Part shown: positions 49,769-58,508 of the stretch, piece after piece | How the letters are laid out: each line of letters starts with the position of its first letter | Position numbering within the stretch: position 1 is the stretch's first letter | Position numbers and translations under genes: made by a program | Source of the DNA: Phycisphaerales bacterium | GTDB taxonomy: Bacteria > Planctomycetota > Phycisphaerae > Phycisphaerales > SM1A02 | Direction of reading: 5' to 3' | Length of the DNA stretch: 64,000 bases | Assembly (NCBI GenBank): GCA_009691915.1 | Contig: SIAD01000001.1 | Span: forward strand, 310,001-374,000 | Notes under the pieces: model-generated | What the model was told of the DNA's origin: nothing | The model's input: only the letters and a program-made list of their open reading frames with translations | Database searches by the model: none

Positions 49769-50473
49769 ATGCCTTCACCACTCACCGCACTCATCATCGA
49801 GGACGAGAACGAGATCGCCGAACTCGTCAAGTTTCATCTCTCGCGCAGCGGCATCGAGGCGGTGATTGCACGCACCGGACGACGCGGACTCGAATTGGCG
49901 CGCCACGCACCGCCTGACATCATGGTGCTCGACCTCATGCTCCCCGACCTCGACGGGCTGGAAGTCTGCCGACTAATGCGCGCCGAGGCAGCGACGCGCC
50001 AGGTTCCCATCGTGATGCTCACGGCCAAGGGCAGCGAATCCGACATAGTCGCGGGGATCGAACTTGGCGCCGACGACTATGTCACCAAGCCGTTCAGCCC
50101 CCGCGTGCTGATGGCTAGGCTCAAGAATGCGATGCGCCACCGCAGTGACAGCGCACCTGACTCGAACAGGGGACCGCTGGCGCGCCTCGGGGGGCGGCTG
50201 ACGATCGATCACGAGCGCCACCGGGTGACATGCCTCGGTCAGCTGATCGATCTCACGATTACCGAGTACGAGATGCTCGTCACGCTCGCCAAGAGACCCG
50301 GGTTCGTCCGCACCCGCGACCAGATCATCAGCTCGGTGCATGGACCGCTCACGGTTCTCTCGCAGCGCACCATCGATGTCCACATCACCGCCATCCGCAA
50401 AAAACTCGGAGAACTCGGAGCGGCGATCGAAACCGTCCGCGGCGTCGGCTACCGGTTCCACGATGGCGACTGA
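49769..50473 (+). CDS. phoB: Phosphate regulon response regulator PhoB
   Basis: The 234-residue OmpR/PhoB-family regulator has a receiver domain (acidic pocket IIEDENE, phospho-Asp in VLDLMLPDLDG, Lys in DDYVTKPFSP). Its winged-helix domain ends VRTRDQIISSVHG, RTIDVHITAIRKKLG and VRGVGYRF. Adjacent phoR and pst genes identify it as PhoB rather than another OmpR-type regulator. The expected target is the direct-repeat box in front of pstS. It begins 5 bases after the anmK stop. Confidence 0.93.
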   Translation: MPSPLTALIIEDENEIAELVKFHLSRSGIEAVIARTGRRGLELARHAPPDIMVLDLMLPDLDGLEVCRLMRAEAATRQVPIVMLTAKGSESDIVAGIELGADDYVTKPFSPRVLMARLKNAMRHRSDSAPDSNRGPLARLGGRLTIDHERHRVTCLGQLIDLTITEYEMLVTLAKRPGFVRTRDQIISSVHGPLTVLSQRTIDVHITAIRKKLGELGAAIETVRGVGYRFHDGD

Positions 50474-50500
50474 TTCGACCCGTGCGCCGCCCGGCGCGGC

Positions 50501-50506
50501 TACCTT
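50501..50506 (+). promoter_or_regulatory. Start-proximal -10 element before phoR
   Basis: TACCTT (50501-50506) lies 6 bases before the phoR ATG (50513), suggesting phoR has its own leaderless transcript besides read-through from phoB. Confidence 0.4.
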
Positions 50507-50512
50507 CCTCGC

Positions 50513-51889
50513 ATGATTGCCAGTGCCATGCGCATGCAGAGAGCGATGGGGATCACCGCGGCGATCGGCTTCGCCGTGGCAACCATCGCGGCGATCGTTT
50601 TCGGACACATCACGGCGATCGCGGCGATGGCCGTGTGCGCAATCGTCGGGGCGAGAACCGCCCGCGCACTAGAACGCGCCCGCATTGATCGGACCTACCA
50701 ACTGATGGCCCGGATCGGCGATGGCGAACTCGGTGCTACCAACCCGGCCAGCGAGGACGAACTCGAGCTCCGGCTGCAACGCGCCGTCGCGCGCGCGCAG
50801 CGGGGGTTCTCCGAGGCACTCGCCCACGCCGAGGCGGAGCGCGACGAAATGCGCTCTCTGCTTGGCGCGATCGATAAGGGACTCCTCTCGCTCGATGCCC
50901 ACCTCAGAATCCGCAGCGCCAACCCAGTCGCCGAACGCCTCCTTGGACTCCCAGCCTCCTCGTACCGCGGCCGACTCCTCGCAGAAGTGATCCGGCAGAG
51001 CGAACTTCTTCGCTTCGTCGAGCGAGCCGCGTCGGGAGACGGCGCGACCACCACAGAGATCGCCATCACCGGCGGGAGCGTCGACAGCCTGCTCGTCGCC
51101 GCCGAGCCTCTTCGCGGGCCCGGTGGGCAGCTCAGCGGGGTCTTCGTCGCCTTCGACGACATGACGCGAGTTCGCCGCCTCGAGCAGCTGCGCACCGACT
51201 TCGCGGCCAATGTGTCGCACGAGCTGCGCACACCGATCACCAACATCAAGGGTTACCTCGAGACGCTTTTTGAGATCGGCTATGACGATCCGGCGCAGGT
51301 CTCCAAATTTCTCGAGATCGTGCAGCGAAACGCCAACCGCCTGGGAGCGCTCGTCGAAGATGTCCTCCTCCTCGCGTTCCTCGAACGACCGGGAGCTGAG
51401 CGGCAGGTCTCGTTTGTCCGAGCCCAAGTAAGCGAGGTGGTTCGTGATGCCGTCAGCCAACTGGAAGGAGCTGCCGCTGCCAAGTCGATGGCCCTCGAGA
51501 TCGAGATCGACCCATCGCTCACCATGCTCGTCGATGGGGCGCTTGTCTCTCAGGCCATGCTCAATCTCATCTCCAACGCCATCAAGTACGCCCCCGCGAA
51601 CACTTCCATCCGCGTCAGTGCGGCGCTCCAGGACGGCTCCATATCACTCTGCGTCGCCGACGCTGGGCCGGGGATCGACGCCATGCACATCCCACGACTG
51701 TTTGAGCGGTTCTACCGGATCGAATCCGACCGCAGCCGCGAACTCGGAGGAACCGGACTCGGCCTCTCCATCGTCAAGCACATTGCGCTTCTGCACGGCG
51801 GACGAGTCGATGTCCACTGCCCCTCGGACGGCGGGACGGTCTTTACCCTCGTCCTGCCACGCGGTTCGCGTGAGAATCATCCAGTCTGA
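50513..51889 (+). CDS. phoR: Phosphate regulon sensor histidine kinase PhoR
   Basis: The 458-residue kinase has two N-terminal membrane segments (residues about 9-50), a coiled linker and a PAS domain (about 115-225; AIDKGLLSLDAHLRI). HisKA has the phospho-His in NVSHELRTPITNIKGYLE, followed by an HATPase domain with N-box NLISNAIKYAP, DAGPGID and GGTGLGLSIVKH. This is the standard PhoR layout without a large periplasmic sensor, so phosphate status is probably relayed by Pst/PhoU. The Pho box overlaps its stop codon. Confidence 0.93.
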   Translation: MIASAMRMQRAMGITAAIGFAVATIAAIVFGHITAIAAMAVCAIVGARTARALERARIDRTYQLMARIGDGELGATNPASEDELELRLQRAVARAQRGFSEALAHAEAERDEMRSLLGAIDKGLLSLDAHLRIRSANPVAERLLGLPASSYRGRLLAEVIRQSELLRFVERAASGDGATTTEIAITGGSVDSLLVAAEPLRGPGGQLSGVFVAFDDMTRVRRLEQLRTDFAANVSHELRTPITNIKGYLETLFEIGYDDPAQVSKFLEIVQRNANRLGALVEDVLLLAFLERPGAERQVSFVRAQVSEVVRDAVSQLEGAAAAKSMALEIEIDPSLTMLVDGALVSQAMLNLISNAIKYAPANTSIRVSAALQDGSISLCVADAGPGIDAMHIPRLFERFYRIESDRSRELGGTGLGLSIVKHIALLHGGRVDVHCPSDGGTVFTLVLPRGSRENHPV

Positions 51890-51918
51890 ACGAAATCTGA
51901 ACACGCCCGAGCGAGACT
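51886..51918 (+). promoter_or_regulatory. Pho box and promoter of the pst operon
   Basis: CTGAACG (51886-51892), AAAT and CTGAACA (51897-51903) form two 7-base direct repeats with a 4-base AT-rich spacer, the same architecture as the E. coli Pho box. GAGACT (51913-51918), 9 bases further on, is a plausible -10, and the pstS ATG lies 7 bases after it. In Pho-activated promoters the box replaces the -35. The first repeat covers the phoR stop. Confidence 0.75.
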
Positions 51919-51925
51919 CCATGGC

Positions 51926-52957
51926 ATGACGACCATCGCCCCCCGCACATCGGCATTGGGCTCATCCATTCTTGCCGCGCTCGGTCTCGGCACCGCCGTC
52001 CTTATCGCAAACTCCGCCCTCGCGCAGGCCACCCCCGCACCTACCGATCTCAAGACACTGAAGGGATCGGTTCGAGTTGATGGCTCCTCCACCGTCTTCC
52101 CGGTCATGGAGGCGGTCGCGGAGGAATTCGCCAAGGTGGCGCCCGGAGTCAGGGTCCCGGTGGGCGTCTCGGGCACCGGCGGCGGCTTCAAACGATTCTG
52201 CGCCGGCGAGACGGCGATTTCTACCGCATCGAGACCGATCACTCCCAGCGAAGTGCAACTCGCCGCAGCCAACAAGATCGAGTTCATCGAGCTTCCCATT
52301 GCCTTCGACGCGGTCTCGATCGTCGTCAATTCGAAGAATGACTGGACGAAAACGGTCTCACGAGAGCAGCTCCAGAAGATCTTCTCCGCCGGTGGTGCTA
52401 CCCGATGGAAGGAGATCGATCCCACCTGGCCCGACCGTCCGATGAAGGTGTTTTCACCCGGCACCGACTCGGGAACCTTCGACTACTTCAAGGAGGCGGT
52501 CATCGGAAAGGATGGCAAGGTGCGCTCGGATGTGAGCGTCTCGGAAGATGACAATGTCCTCGTGCTCGGCGTCGAGGGCGACCGTGACGCGATCGGGTTC
52601 TTCGGCCTCGCGTACTTCGAGGAGAACAAGGAGAAACTCCGCGCCGTTCCCGTAATCAGCGCCAGTGGATCTCCAGTAGCGCCGCAAGCTTCGACCGTAA
52701 ACGACGGCACCTATCCACTCTCACGGCCGCTCTTCCTCTATGTCAATGCCGCGAGCGCAAACAAGGCTGACACTGCGGCGCTCATCGACTTCACCTTCAC
52801 TAAGGTCGATGATCTGCTCGACGAAGTCGGCTATGTCCCCCTGCCGACCCAACTCCTCGACAGAAGCAAGGCGAACTGGAAGGCCCGCCGCAGGGGATCG
52901 CAACTTGTGAAGGACGGCGTGAAGGTCGAGGGAGCGTTCGCATCGGTCTATCACTGA
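51926..52957 (+). CDS. pstS: Phosphate ABC transporter substrate-binding protein
   Basis: PstS captures phosphate outside the inner membrane. The 343-residue protein has a signal peptide (cleavage near SALAQ). The phosphate-binding segments include VDGSSTVFPV, SGTGGGFKRFC, AISTASRPIT and PGTDSGTF. This is the shorter PstS type without a lipobox. It heads pstSCAB-phoU and lies just after the Pho box, so it should be strongly induced by phosphate starvation. Confidence 0.94.
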   Translation: MTTIAPRTSALGSSILAALGLGTAVLIANSALAQATPAPTDLKTLKGSVRVDGSSTVFPVMEAVAEEFAKVAPGVRVPVGVSGTGGGFKRFCAGETAISTASRPITPSEVQLAAANKIEFIELPIAFDAVSIVVNSKNDWTKTVSREQLQKIFSAGGATRWKEIDPTWPDRPMKVFSPGTDSGTFDYFKEAVIGKDGKVRSDVSVSEDDNVLVLGVEGDRDAIGFFGLAYFEENKEKLRAVPVISASGSPVAPQASTVNDGTYPLSRPLFLYVNAASANKADTAALIDFTFTKVDDLLDEVGYVPLPTQLLDRSKANWKARRRGSQLVKDGVKVEGAFASVYH

Positions 52958-53007
52958 GCGCGTCGCGCCCCCGCGCACAATGGCGCCAGTAGCCTGATCC
53001 CCCCACC

Positions 53008-53973
53008 ATGACCTCGTTCGCCGCACGAACCGCTGCCGAAGTCTCCCGGCGGGGGCGACGGCGCCATGCGATGGCACGATCGGTCATGGAAGGGTCGATC
53101 GAGTGGTTGCTCTGGCTGTTGACAATGGTGAGCGTCGTGACGACCGTAGCGATCATCGCTGTCTTGGTCTCAGAGTCGGTGCAGTTCTTCACGATGGAGG
53201 GGCATCCGGAGATCTCTCCCTGGTCGTTTCTGACGGGGACGGTGTGGAGCCCGCTACTAGGTGCGCGCCCTGAATTCGGTGTGCTGCCGCTAGTCACGGG
53301 GACGGTCCTCGTCACCGCGATCGCCGGGCTCGTCGCCATGCCGATCGGTCTCCTCACGGCGGTGTATCTCAGCGAATACGCGTCGGCGAAGACCCGCACC
53401 TGCCTCAAGACAGTGCTGGAGATTCTTGCCGGCGTGCCGACCGTCGTCTACGGATTCTTCGCACTCACTTTCATTACGCCGTACCTCCTCCAGCCCCTTT
53501 CAGAGTCCTTCGGAACCTATAACGCGATGGGGGCGGGAATCGCGGTCGGCATCATGATCCTTCCCATCGTCTGCTCCCTCTCGGAAGACTCGCTGCGCGC
53601 GGTTCCGCAGTCGTTGCGCGACGGCGCTTACGCGCTCGGCTCGACCAAGTTTGATGTCACCGCCAAGGTGGTCGTTCCCGCAGGTCTATCGGGAGTTATC
53701 GCGGCGTTTCTCCTCGCGCTCACACGCGCCATCGGCGAGACGATGATCGTCGCGCTCGCTGCGGGCGGGCTGGCGCAGTTGACCGCGAATCCGTCGCAGC
53801 AGGTGCAGACGATGACCGCGTACATGGTGCAGATCTTTCTCGGCGACGCCCCCGCCAACGGCATCGAGTACCGCTCGAGCTACGCGGTCGCGATGACGCT
53901 CTTTGCGATCACCTTTGCGATGACTGGGACGGGGGCGATCGTCTTGAAGCGCTACCGCGAGGAGTACGAGTGA
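53008..53973 (+). CDS. pstC: Phosphate ABC transporter permease PstC
   Basis: The 321-residue inner-membrane protein has about six transmembrane helices. The ABC-coupling EAA loop is DSLRAVPQSLRDGAYALGST, preceded by LEILAGVPTVVYGFFAL, which is characteristic of Pst permeases. It follows pstS by 50 bases and overlaps pstA by four (GTGA). Confidence 0.94.
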   Translation: MTSFAARTAAEVSRRGRRRHAMARSVMEGSIEWLLWLLTMVSVVTTVAIIAVLVSESVQFFTMEGHPEISPWSFLTGTVWSPLLGARPEFGVLPLVTGTVLVTAIAGLVAMPIGLLTAVYLSEYASAKTRTCLKTVLEILAGVPTVVYGFFALTFITPYLLQPLSESFGTYNAMGAGIAVGIMILPIVCSLSEDSLRAVPQSLRDGAYALGSTKFDVTAKVVVPAGLSGVIAAFLLALTRAIGETMIVALAAGGLAQLTANPSQQVQTMTAYMVQIFLGDAPANGIEYRSSYAVAMTLFAITFAMTGTGAIVLKRYREEYE

Positions 53974-54908
53974 CCATCGGCCACACTATCCCCATCGCCC
54001 GGCGGCTCCGCCACGATCGCCTGATGCTGGCGGCGTGCCTCGCCGCGACGACGCTCGCGATTGCGGTCCTCTCCGCGCTGCTCATCTCGATTTTCGTGCA
54101 GGGGTTCTCATCACTCGACTGGCACTTTCTCTCGTCCTTTGCCTCTCGCAAGGCGGCCAACGCCGGAATCCTCGCCCCCCTCATGGGCTCCCTCTGGGTC
54201 TGCACGATCTGCGGGATGGTCGCGATCCCCGTGGGAATCGCGACGGCGATCTATCTCGAGGAGTACGCCAGACGGTCACGGCTGCGCAGCCTGATCCAAC
54301 TCAACATCTCCAATCTGTCTGGCGTGCCGAGCATCGTCTACGGGATCCTGGCATTGGCCGCATTCGGGCGCTGCTTCGGAGCGATTTCCAGTGACGATCC
54401 GTGGACGCTGGGGAGCCCCGACTCGGTCTTCTTCGTCCAATTCCCTTTCGGCCGTAGCGTGCTTGCCGGCGGGCTGACGCTCGCCCTCGTGATCCTGCCC
54501 ATCATGATCATCGCCGCGCAGGAGGCGCTGCGCGCGGTGCCGGTGTCGCTTCGCCAGGCTGCACTCGCCTTGGGGTCGACGAAGTGGCAGGTGGTGTGGA
54601 AGGTCACGCTTCCGTCAGCACTGCCAACCATGATGACCGGTGCGATCCTCTCCATGAGCCGCGCCATCGGCGAGGCCGCACCGCTGCTTGTCATCGGTGG
54701 GGTCTTGCTCCTCTTCAGCGTTCCCGACAACCTGATGAGCGATTTCACCGTCCTGCCGCTGCAGATCTACAACTGGGCGGGGCGGCCGCAGGATGACTTC
54801 CACCGGATCGCCGCCGCCGCCATCATCGTGCAACTCGTTCTGCTCCTAGGGTTCAATTCGGTGGCCATCGTGATCCGCCAGAAGCTTCAGCGTCCGCTAC
54901 AGTCATGA
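53970..54908 (+). CDS. pstA: Phosphate ABC transporter permease PstA
   Basis: The 312-residue partner of PstC has about six transmembrane helices. [18 protein letters not shown] and the EAA loop [20 protein letters not shown] are conserved. It starts with a GTG overlapping the pstC stop, and its own stop overlaps the pstB ATG, so pstCAB translation is tightly coupled. Confidence 0.94.
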   Translation: MTIGHTIPIARRLRHDRLMLAACLAATTLAIAVLSALLISIFVQGFSSLDWHFLSSFASRKAANAGILAPLMGSLWVCTICGMVAIPVGIATAIYLEEYARRSRLRSLIQLNISNLSGVPSIVYGILALAAFGRCFGAISSDDPWTLGSPDSVFFVQFPFGRSVLAGGLTLALVILPIMIIAAQEALRAVPVSLRQAALALGSTKWQVVWKVTLPSALPTMMTGAILSMSRAIGEAAPLLVIGGVLLLFSVPDNLMSDFTVLPLQIYNWAGRPQDDFHRIAAAAIIVQLVLLLGFNSVAIVIRQKLQRPLQS

Positions 54909-55780
54909 TCCGACTCGACGCGAGTGCACCCGTGACCGAGCCATTCCCGACACCATCGACGGCACCCTCGCCCCCCGCGCCCGCGGGCGGTCCGTCGCCC
55001 GACCTTCGGGGCGCCGAGGCCGCCCCGACACGGGCCATCGAGATGCGCGCACTCTGCGCGTGGTATGGGAGCCATCAGGTTCTCCACACTGTTGACCTCG
55101 ACATCACCGCCCACCGCGTGTGCGCCCTTATCGGCCCGTCTGGGTGCGGCAAGAGCACTCTTCTGCGATGGATGAACCGGATGAATGACACTATCGCCTC
55201 AGCGCGGGCGTCCGGATCGCTCAACCTCCACGGCCTCGAACTGCTGGATCCCACCCTCGATGTCGTCGATCTGCGCCGGCGGGTGGGAATGGTCTTTCAG
55301 AAACCGAATCCATTTCCCAAATCGATCTTCGAGAATGTCGCTTTCGGTCCGAGGCTCCACCGCAGCTACGGCCGCACCGACCTCGAGGAGTTGGTCGAGC
55401 AGAGCCTCCGCGCCTCGGCGCTCTGGGATGAGGTCAAGGATCGCCTCCACCACTCGGCTCTGGGGCTCTCAGGTGGCCAGCAGCAGCGTCTCTGCATCGC
55501 GCGTGCGATCGCCGTTGATCCGGAGGTTCTCCTGATGGACGAACCCTGCTCGGCGCTCGACCCGCGCTCGACTGCGTCCATCGAGGAACTGATCCGCGAA
55601 CTTCGCGAAACCTACACCATCGTCATCGTCACCCACAACATGCAGCAGGCTTCGAGAGTCTCCGACACCACCGCGTTCTTCGACGAAGGCCGACTGGTGG
55701 AGACCGGAGCCACTGACATTCTCTTCACCGCGCCGCGTGAGCGTCGGACCGAGGACTATGTCTCGGGTCGGTTCGGCTGA
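54905..55780 (+). CDS. pstB: Phosphate ABC transporter ATP-binding protein PstB
   Basis: The 291-residue ATPase powers phosphate import. It has Walker [21 protein letters not shown]-loop [13 protein letters not shown] (PstB-specific), signature [14 protein letters not shown], Walker [14 protein letters not shown] and switch VTHNMQQA. The first 40 residues form a Pro/Ala-rich extension not needed for the fold. The start overlaps the pstA stop (ATGA). Confidence 0.96.
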   Translation: MIRLDASAPVTEPFPTPSTAPSPPAPAGGPSPDLRGAEAAPTRAIEMRALCAWYGSHQVLHTVDLDITAHRVCALIGPSGCGKSTLLRWMNRMNDTIASARASGSLNLHGLELLDPTLDVVDLRRRVGMVFQKPNPFPKSIFENVAFGPRLHRSYGRTDLEELVEQSLRASALWDEVKDRLHHSALGLSGGQQQRLCIARAIAVDPEVLLMDEPCSALDPRSTASIEELIRELRETYTIVIVTHNMQQASRVSDTTAFFDEGRLVETGATDILFTAPRERRTEDYVSGRFG

Positions 55781-55795
55781 ATTACGGAGAGTCCC

Positions 55796-56452
55796 ATGGG
55801 CGTCAATCTTCAGTCAGACATCATTGAGATCCGCCGCGCACTCCTGGGCATGGGGGCACTCGTCGAGCAGCGTGTGGATGCAGTCGTCGCTGCCATGATC
55901 CAGCGGGACCTCCAGGCCGCCGAGGCGGTGCGGGAGGGAGACGACGAGATCGACCAGATGGAAGTTGCCATCGAGGCGCAGTGCATGCGGCTCCTCGCGC
56001 TCGCCCACCCGGTGGCCACCGACCTGCGTTTCGTGCTTGCCGTCATCCGGATCAGCGGTGAACTGGAGCGTATTGGCGACCTCGCGCGCGGAATTTCCAA
56101 GCGGATCATCAAGCTGGAGCGCGGCGAAGCCTTCGAACTCCCTGCCGCGCTCTTCGATCTGGCGTTCGGTGCGCGCACGATGCTCTGCGATGTTCTCAGC
56201 GGACTCACCAACGACGATGCGCACCTCTGCCGTCAGGTGCGCCGTTCGGATCAACGGGTCGACGACCTGCACAAGTGCGTCCTCTCTTGGGCGCGCGAAG
56301 AGATCCCGCGCAGCGCACTGGCGGCGGCATCGGCGATCGAAGTCATGAGCATCGCCCAGCGGCTCGAGCGGATCGCTGACTTGGCGGCCCATGTCGCCGA
56401 CGATGTGGTCTTCCTCCTCGAGGGCCGCGTGGTACGCCACCAGCCTGACTAG
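55796..56452 (+). CDS. phoU: Phosphate signalling protein PhoU
   Basis: PhoU links the Pst transporter to the PhoR kinase and represses the regulon when phosphate is plentiful. The 218-residue helical protein has the two PhoU repeats (QRDLQAAEAVREGDDEID with QCMRLLALAHPVATDLRF, then DQRVDDLHKCVLSW with ASAIEVMSIAQRLERIADLA), each with the conserved metal-binding acidic helix. GGAGAG precedes the ATG. It ends the pst operon. Confidence 0.94.
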   Translation: MGVNLQSDIIEIRRALLGMGALVEQRVDAVVAAMIQRDLQAAEAVREGDDEIDQMEVAIEAQCMRLLALAHPVATDLRFVLAVIRISGELERIGDLARGISKRIIKLERGEAFELPAALFDLAFGARTMLCDVLSGLTNDDAHLCRQVRRSDQRVDDLHKCVLSWAREEIPRSALAAASAIEVMSIAQRLERIADLAAHVADDVVFLLEGRVVRHQPD

Positions 56453-56461
56453 CGGCCCGAC

Positions 56462-56489
56462 TTGCACGAATGATCCGCTTCGCTATCAT
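56462..56489 (+). promoter_or_regulatory. rpmH promoter
   Basis: TTGCAC (56462-56467), a 16-base spacer and TATCAT (56484-56489) form a good sigma-70-type promoter, 12 bases upstream of the rpmH ATG. Confidence 0.65.
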
Positions 56490-56501
56490 TCCCGACCCGC
56501 C

Positions 56502-56636
56502 ATGCACTATCCACACAAGGTCAGCCGCCGAAAGAAGGTTCGCGCCGTCGGGTTTCGCGCCCGGATGAAGACGAGCAAGGGCCGCAAGATCGTCAACCGC
56601 CAGCGGCGGGTGGGACGAACCGTCGGCGTGCGTTGA
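56502..56636 (+). CDS. rpmH: 50S ribosomal protein bL34
   Basis: This 44-residue basic protein has the bL34 core GFRARMKTSKGRKIVNRQRR. The N-terminus (MHYPHKVSRRKKVRAV) differs from the usual MKRTFQPS form, as in other planctomycetes. It is not followed by rnpA, as in most bacteria; shikimate kinase comes next, overlapping by four bases (TTGA). It is also far from dnaA. Confidence 0.9.
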   Translation: MHYPHKVSRRKKVRAVGFRARMKTSKGRKIVNRQRRVGRTVGVR

Positions 56637-57220
56637 CTCGGGCTGGCAGCAACGGCCTGAGTAGTTTGGGTGTCCGAGGGGTGGTTCTCATCGGGATGCG
56701 GGGCGCCGGAAAGACAACGGTAGGGAAGGTCGCGGCCACACGGCTCGGCTGCACATTCATCGATCTTGATGATCGGGTCCTCGAGCTGCTCGGCGCCTCG
56801 AGCGTCAAGACCGTCTTCGAGGAGTGTGGCGAAGCCGTCTGGCGCGATGGAGAAGCCCGGGCACTGGCCGATACCCTTCGCACGCCCGGAGCGATCGTCG
56901 CCGTAGGGGCGGGCGCGCCAGAAGTGGCCCAGTGCGCTGAACTCATCCGCCTAGCCCGAGGCGCTGGGTGGACGATCATTCACCTCGATGCCTCCGAGGA
57001 GTCGATCAAGCATCGCATCGGTCGCGCTCTGGGTGATCGATCACCGCTGACGAACCTCGCCCCGTTGGACGAACTCCTTGCGCTCGCTCGTCGCCGCCGG
57101 CCGTGCTACGAGTCGCTCGCTGACGCGTCCGTAGATGGGTCGATCGACGGGGTCGAGTCGGTGGCCGATTCGCTGGTACGCCTAGTCATATCGCGTGCCC
57201 CCTCGCCCCCAGGCCACTGA
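56633..57220 (+). CDS. aroK: Shikimate kinase
   Basis: AroK phosphorylates shikimate in aromatic amino acid synthesis. The 195-residue protein has P-loop GMRGAGKTTVGKVAA, the substrate-binding Asp in FIDLDDRV, FEECGEAVWRDGEARAL (normally E-x-x-FR-x-x-E) and the lid Arg in RSPL. The conserved GGG before the lid appears here as VGAGAP. The start is uncertain: the TTG overlaps the rpmH stop, and GTG 56681 is an alternative. Its last 115 bases overlap rnc on the other strand. Confidence 0.85.
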   Translation: MTRAGSNGLSSLGVRGVVLIGMRGAGKTTVGKVAATRLGCTFIDLDDRVLELLGASSVKTVFEECGEAVWRDGEARALADTLRTPGAIVAVGAGAPEVAQCAELIRLARGAGWTIIHLDASEESIKHRIGRALGDRSPLTNLAPLDELLALARRRRPCYESLADASVDGSIDGVESVADSLVRLVISRAPSPPGH

Positions 57221-57936
57221 ATCACGACAGCCGGCTCCTCACCGGCGGCGTAGCCGAGTTCCCGCAGTGCCGCGAGGGCCGCCGCCTGCTCCGCGACCTT
57301 CTTGCTCGATCCCCAGCACGACGAGAACCGTCGTCGGCCGATGGAAACAGCCACTTCGAATGCCTTGGCGTGGTCGGGTCCCTGCTCGTCGAGCACTAGA
57401 TAGGCCGGCACGCCGAGCTGGGTCGACTGCGCGATCTGCTGGAGCACACTCTTGAAGTTCATCTGATGGCCCGTTCGCTCGGTCGCGGCGACATGTGGTC
57501 CCACGAAACGCATGATGAATCCGCTGGCAAGCGCCAGGCCGCCGTCGAGGTAGAGCGCCGCGATCATCGACTCGAAGACGGCCGCCGCCACCGATTGCGG
57601 GAGGGCGCGCTGCGTCGTGAATCCCTTGCCAACCCCCAGCAGATGGACCAGCCCCGCGTCGTGCGCATACTCCGCACACTTGAGACGGCTCACGAGAAAC
57701 GACTTGATCTTGGTGAGGTCTCCTTCATCGGAATCCGGGTAGCGCTGATAGAGATGCTCGCATACGACGAACCCGAGCACACTGTCCCCGAGAAACTCCA
57801 TCCGCTCGTTGGACATCGCCCTCCGTGGGGCGAGCGAAGCATGTGTCAGAGCGCGCTCGATGAGATCCGGGTCAGCGAAGATATGACCGACTGCGCGCTC
57901 TACCTCCTGTCGAACACTGTCATCCACGACCCGCAC
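57106..57936 (-). CDS. rnc: Ribonuclease III
   Basis: RNase III cuts double-stranded RNA in rRNA processing and mRNA decay. The 276-residue protein has the signature NERMEFLGDSVLGFVV, the second acidic cluster VFESMIAALYLDGG and a dsRNA-binding domain (NFKSVLQQIAQST to KKVAEQAAALAALREL). A low-complexity Ser/Thr/Asp-rich tail of about 45 residues follows, and this tail is the part antisense to aroK. Confidence 0.95.
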   Translation of the reverse strand: MRVVDDSVRQEVERAVGHIFADPDLIERALTHASLAPRRAMSNERMEFLGDSVLGFVVCEHLYQRYPDSDEGDLTKIKSFLVSRLKCAEYAHDAGLVHLLGVGKGFTTQRALPQSVAAAVFESMIAALYLDGGLALASGFIMRFVGPHVAATERTGHQMNFKSVLQQIAQSTQLGVPAYLVLDEQGPDHAKAFEVAVSIGRRRFSSCWGSSKKVAEQAAALAALRELGYAAGEEPAVVIQWPGGEGARDMTRRTSESATDSTPSIDPSTDASASDS

Positions 57937-57959
57937 CTCCGAGGGTCGAAGGCACTCGT

Positions 57960-58367
57960 TCAGCTTTCGCGCGGAAAGAAACCGCTCCCCAGAATGCGCG
58001 CCAGTCGGGTCGCATCCTCTGGAGTCTCAAACGATCGAAGCGTCAGGGCCATCCGTCGTGGACCCGGATCACCGTCCTCGTCGTATACGCGGACAATTCG
58101 TCCGCGAGCCTTTATGGAGCGAGTCAAGCCCGGTAGATGCATTTCAAGCGCGACTGTCTCCCCCTCTTCGAGTGGATCATCAAGATCAAGCCGCACCCCC
58201 GTCACGGAGATGTCATACAGGTGCCCCTCGCGGGCAATCTTTGGTTCGACAATCGTTGCTCCCGATGCTGTCTCAGGCCCATCCGGAGTGACCGTGACGC
58301 GAGAATAGCCAAGGACAGGCGCGAACCTGTCCGCAAGCCGTCGATTCTCTCGTACCAACTGCTCCAC
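57960..58367 (-). CDS. PilZ-domain protein
   Basis: The 135-residue protein has the c-di-GMP-binding PilZ motifs RLADR (RxxxR) near the N-terminus and DISVTGVRLDL (DxSxxG), followed by a six-stranded barrel ending near GPRRMALTLRSF. The distance between the two motifs (about 40 residues) is longer than usual. It probably senses c-di-GMP and acts through an unknown partner. rnc begins 23 bases downstream of its stop on the same strand. Confidence 0.75.
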   Translation of the reverse strand: MEQLVRENRRLADRFAPVLGYSRVTVTPDGPETASGATIVEPKIAREGHLYDISVTGVRLDLDDPLEEGETVALEMHLPGLTRSIKARGRIVRVYDEDGDPGPRRMALTLRSFETPEDATRLARILGSGFFPRES

Positions 58368-58496
58368 CTAGTTATTATCGTCCAATTTTGACAGTGACTT
58401 GAAACCTGGGCCTCGTACCGACAACGAACAATTCAACGCACTACAGATACGACTATGCCTCTCAAATGCCGCTGCGCCAACAGATTTGTTCTCTGC

Positions 58497-58502
58497 TACC
58501 CT
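58497..58502 (+). promoter_or_regulatory. Start-proximal -10 element before ilvC
   Basis: TACCCT (58497-58502) lies 6 bases before the GTG at 58509, exactly as at 39664-39669. This placement is what decides the ilvC start, since the frame is open further upstream. Confidence 0.5.
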
Positions 58503-58508
58503 CGATTT

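Noticed and set aside
54898-54903. TACAGT one base before the pstB start as a leaderless -10
   Set aside because: The spacing of one base is too short, and pstB is coupled to pstA by a 4-base overlap.
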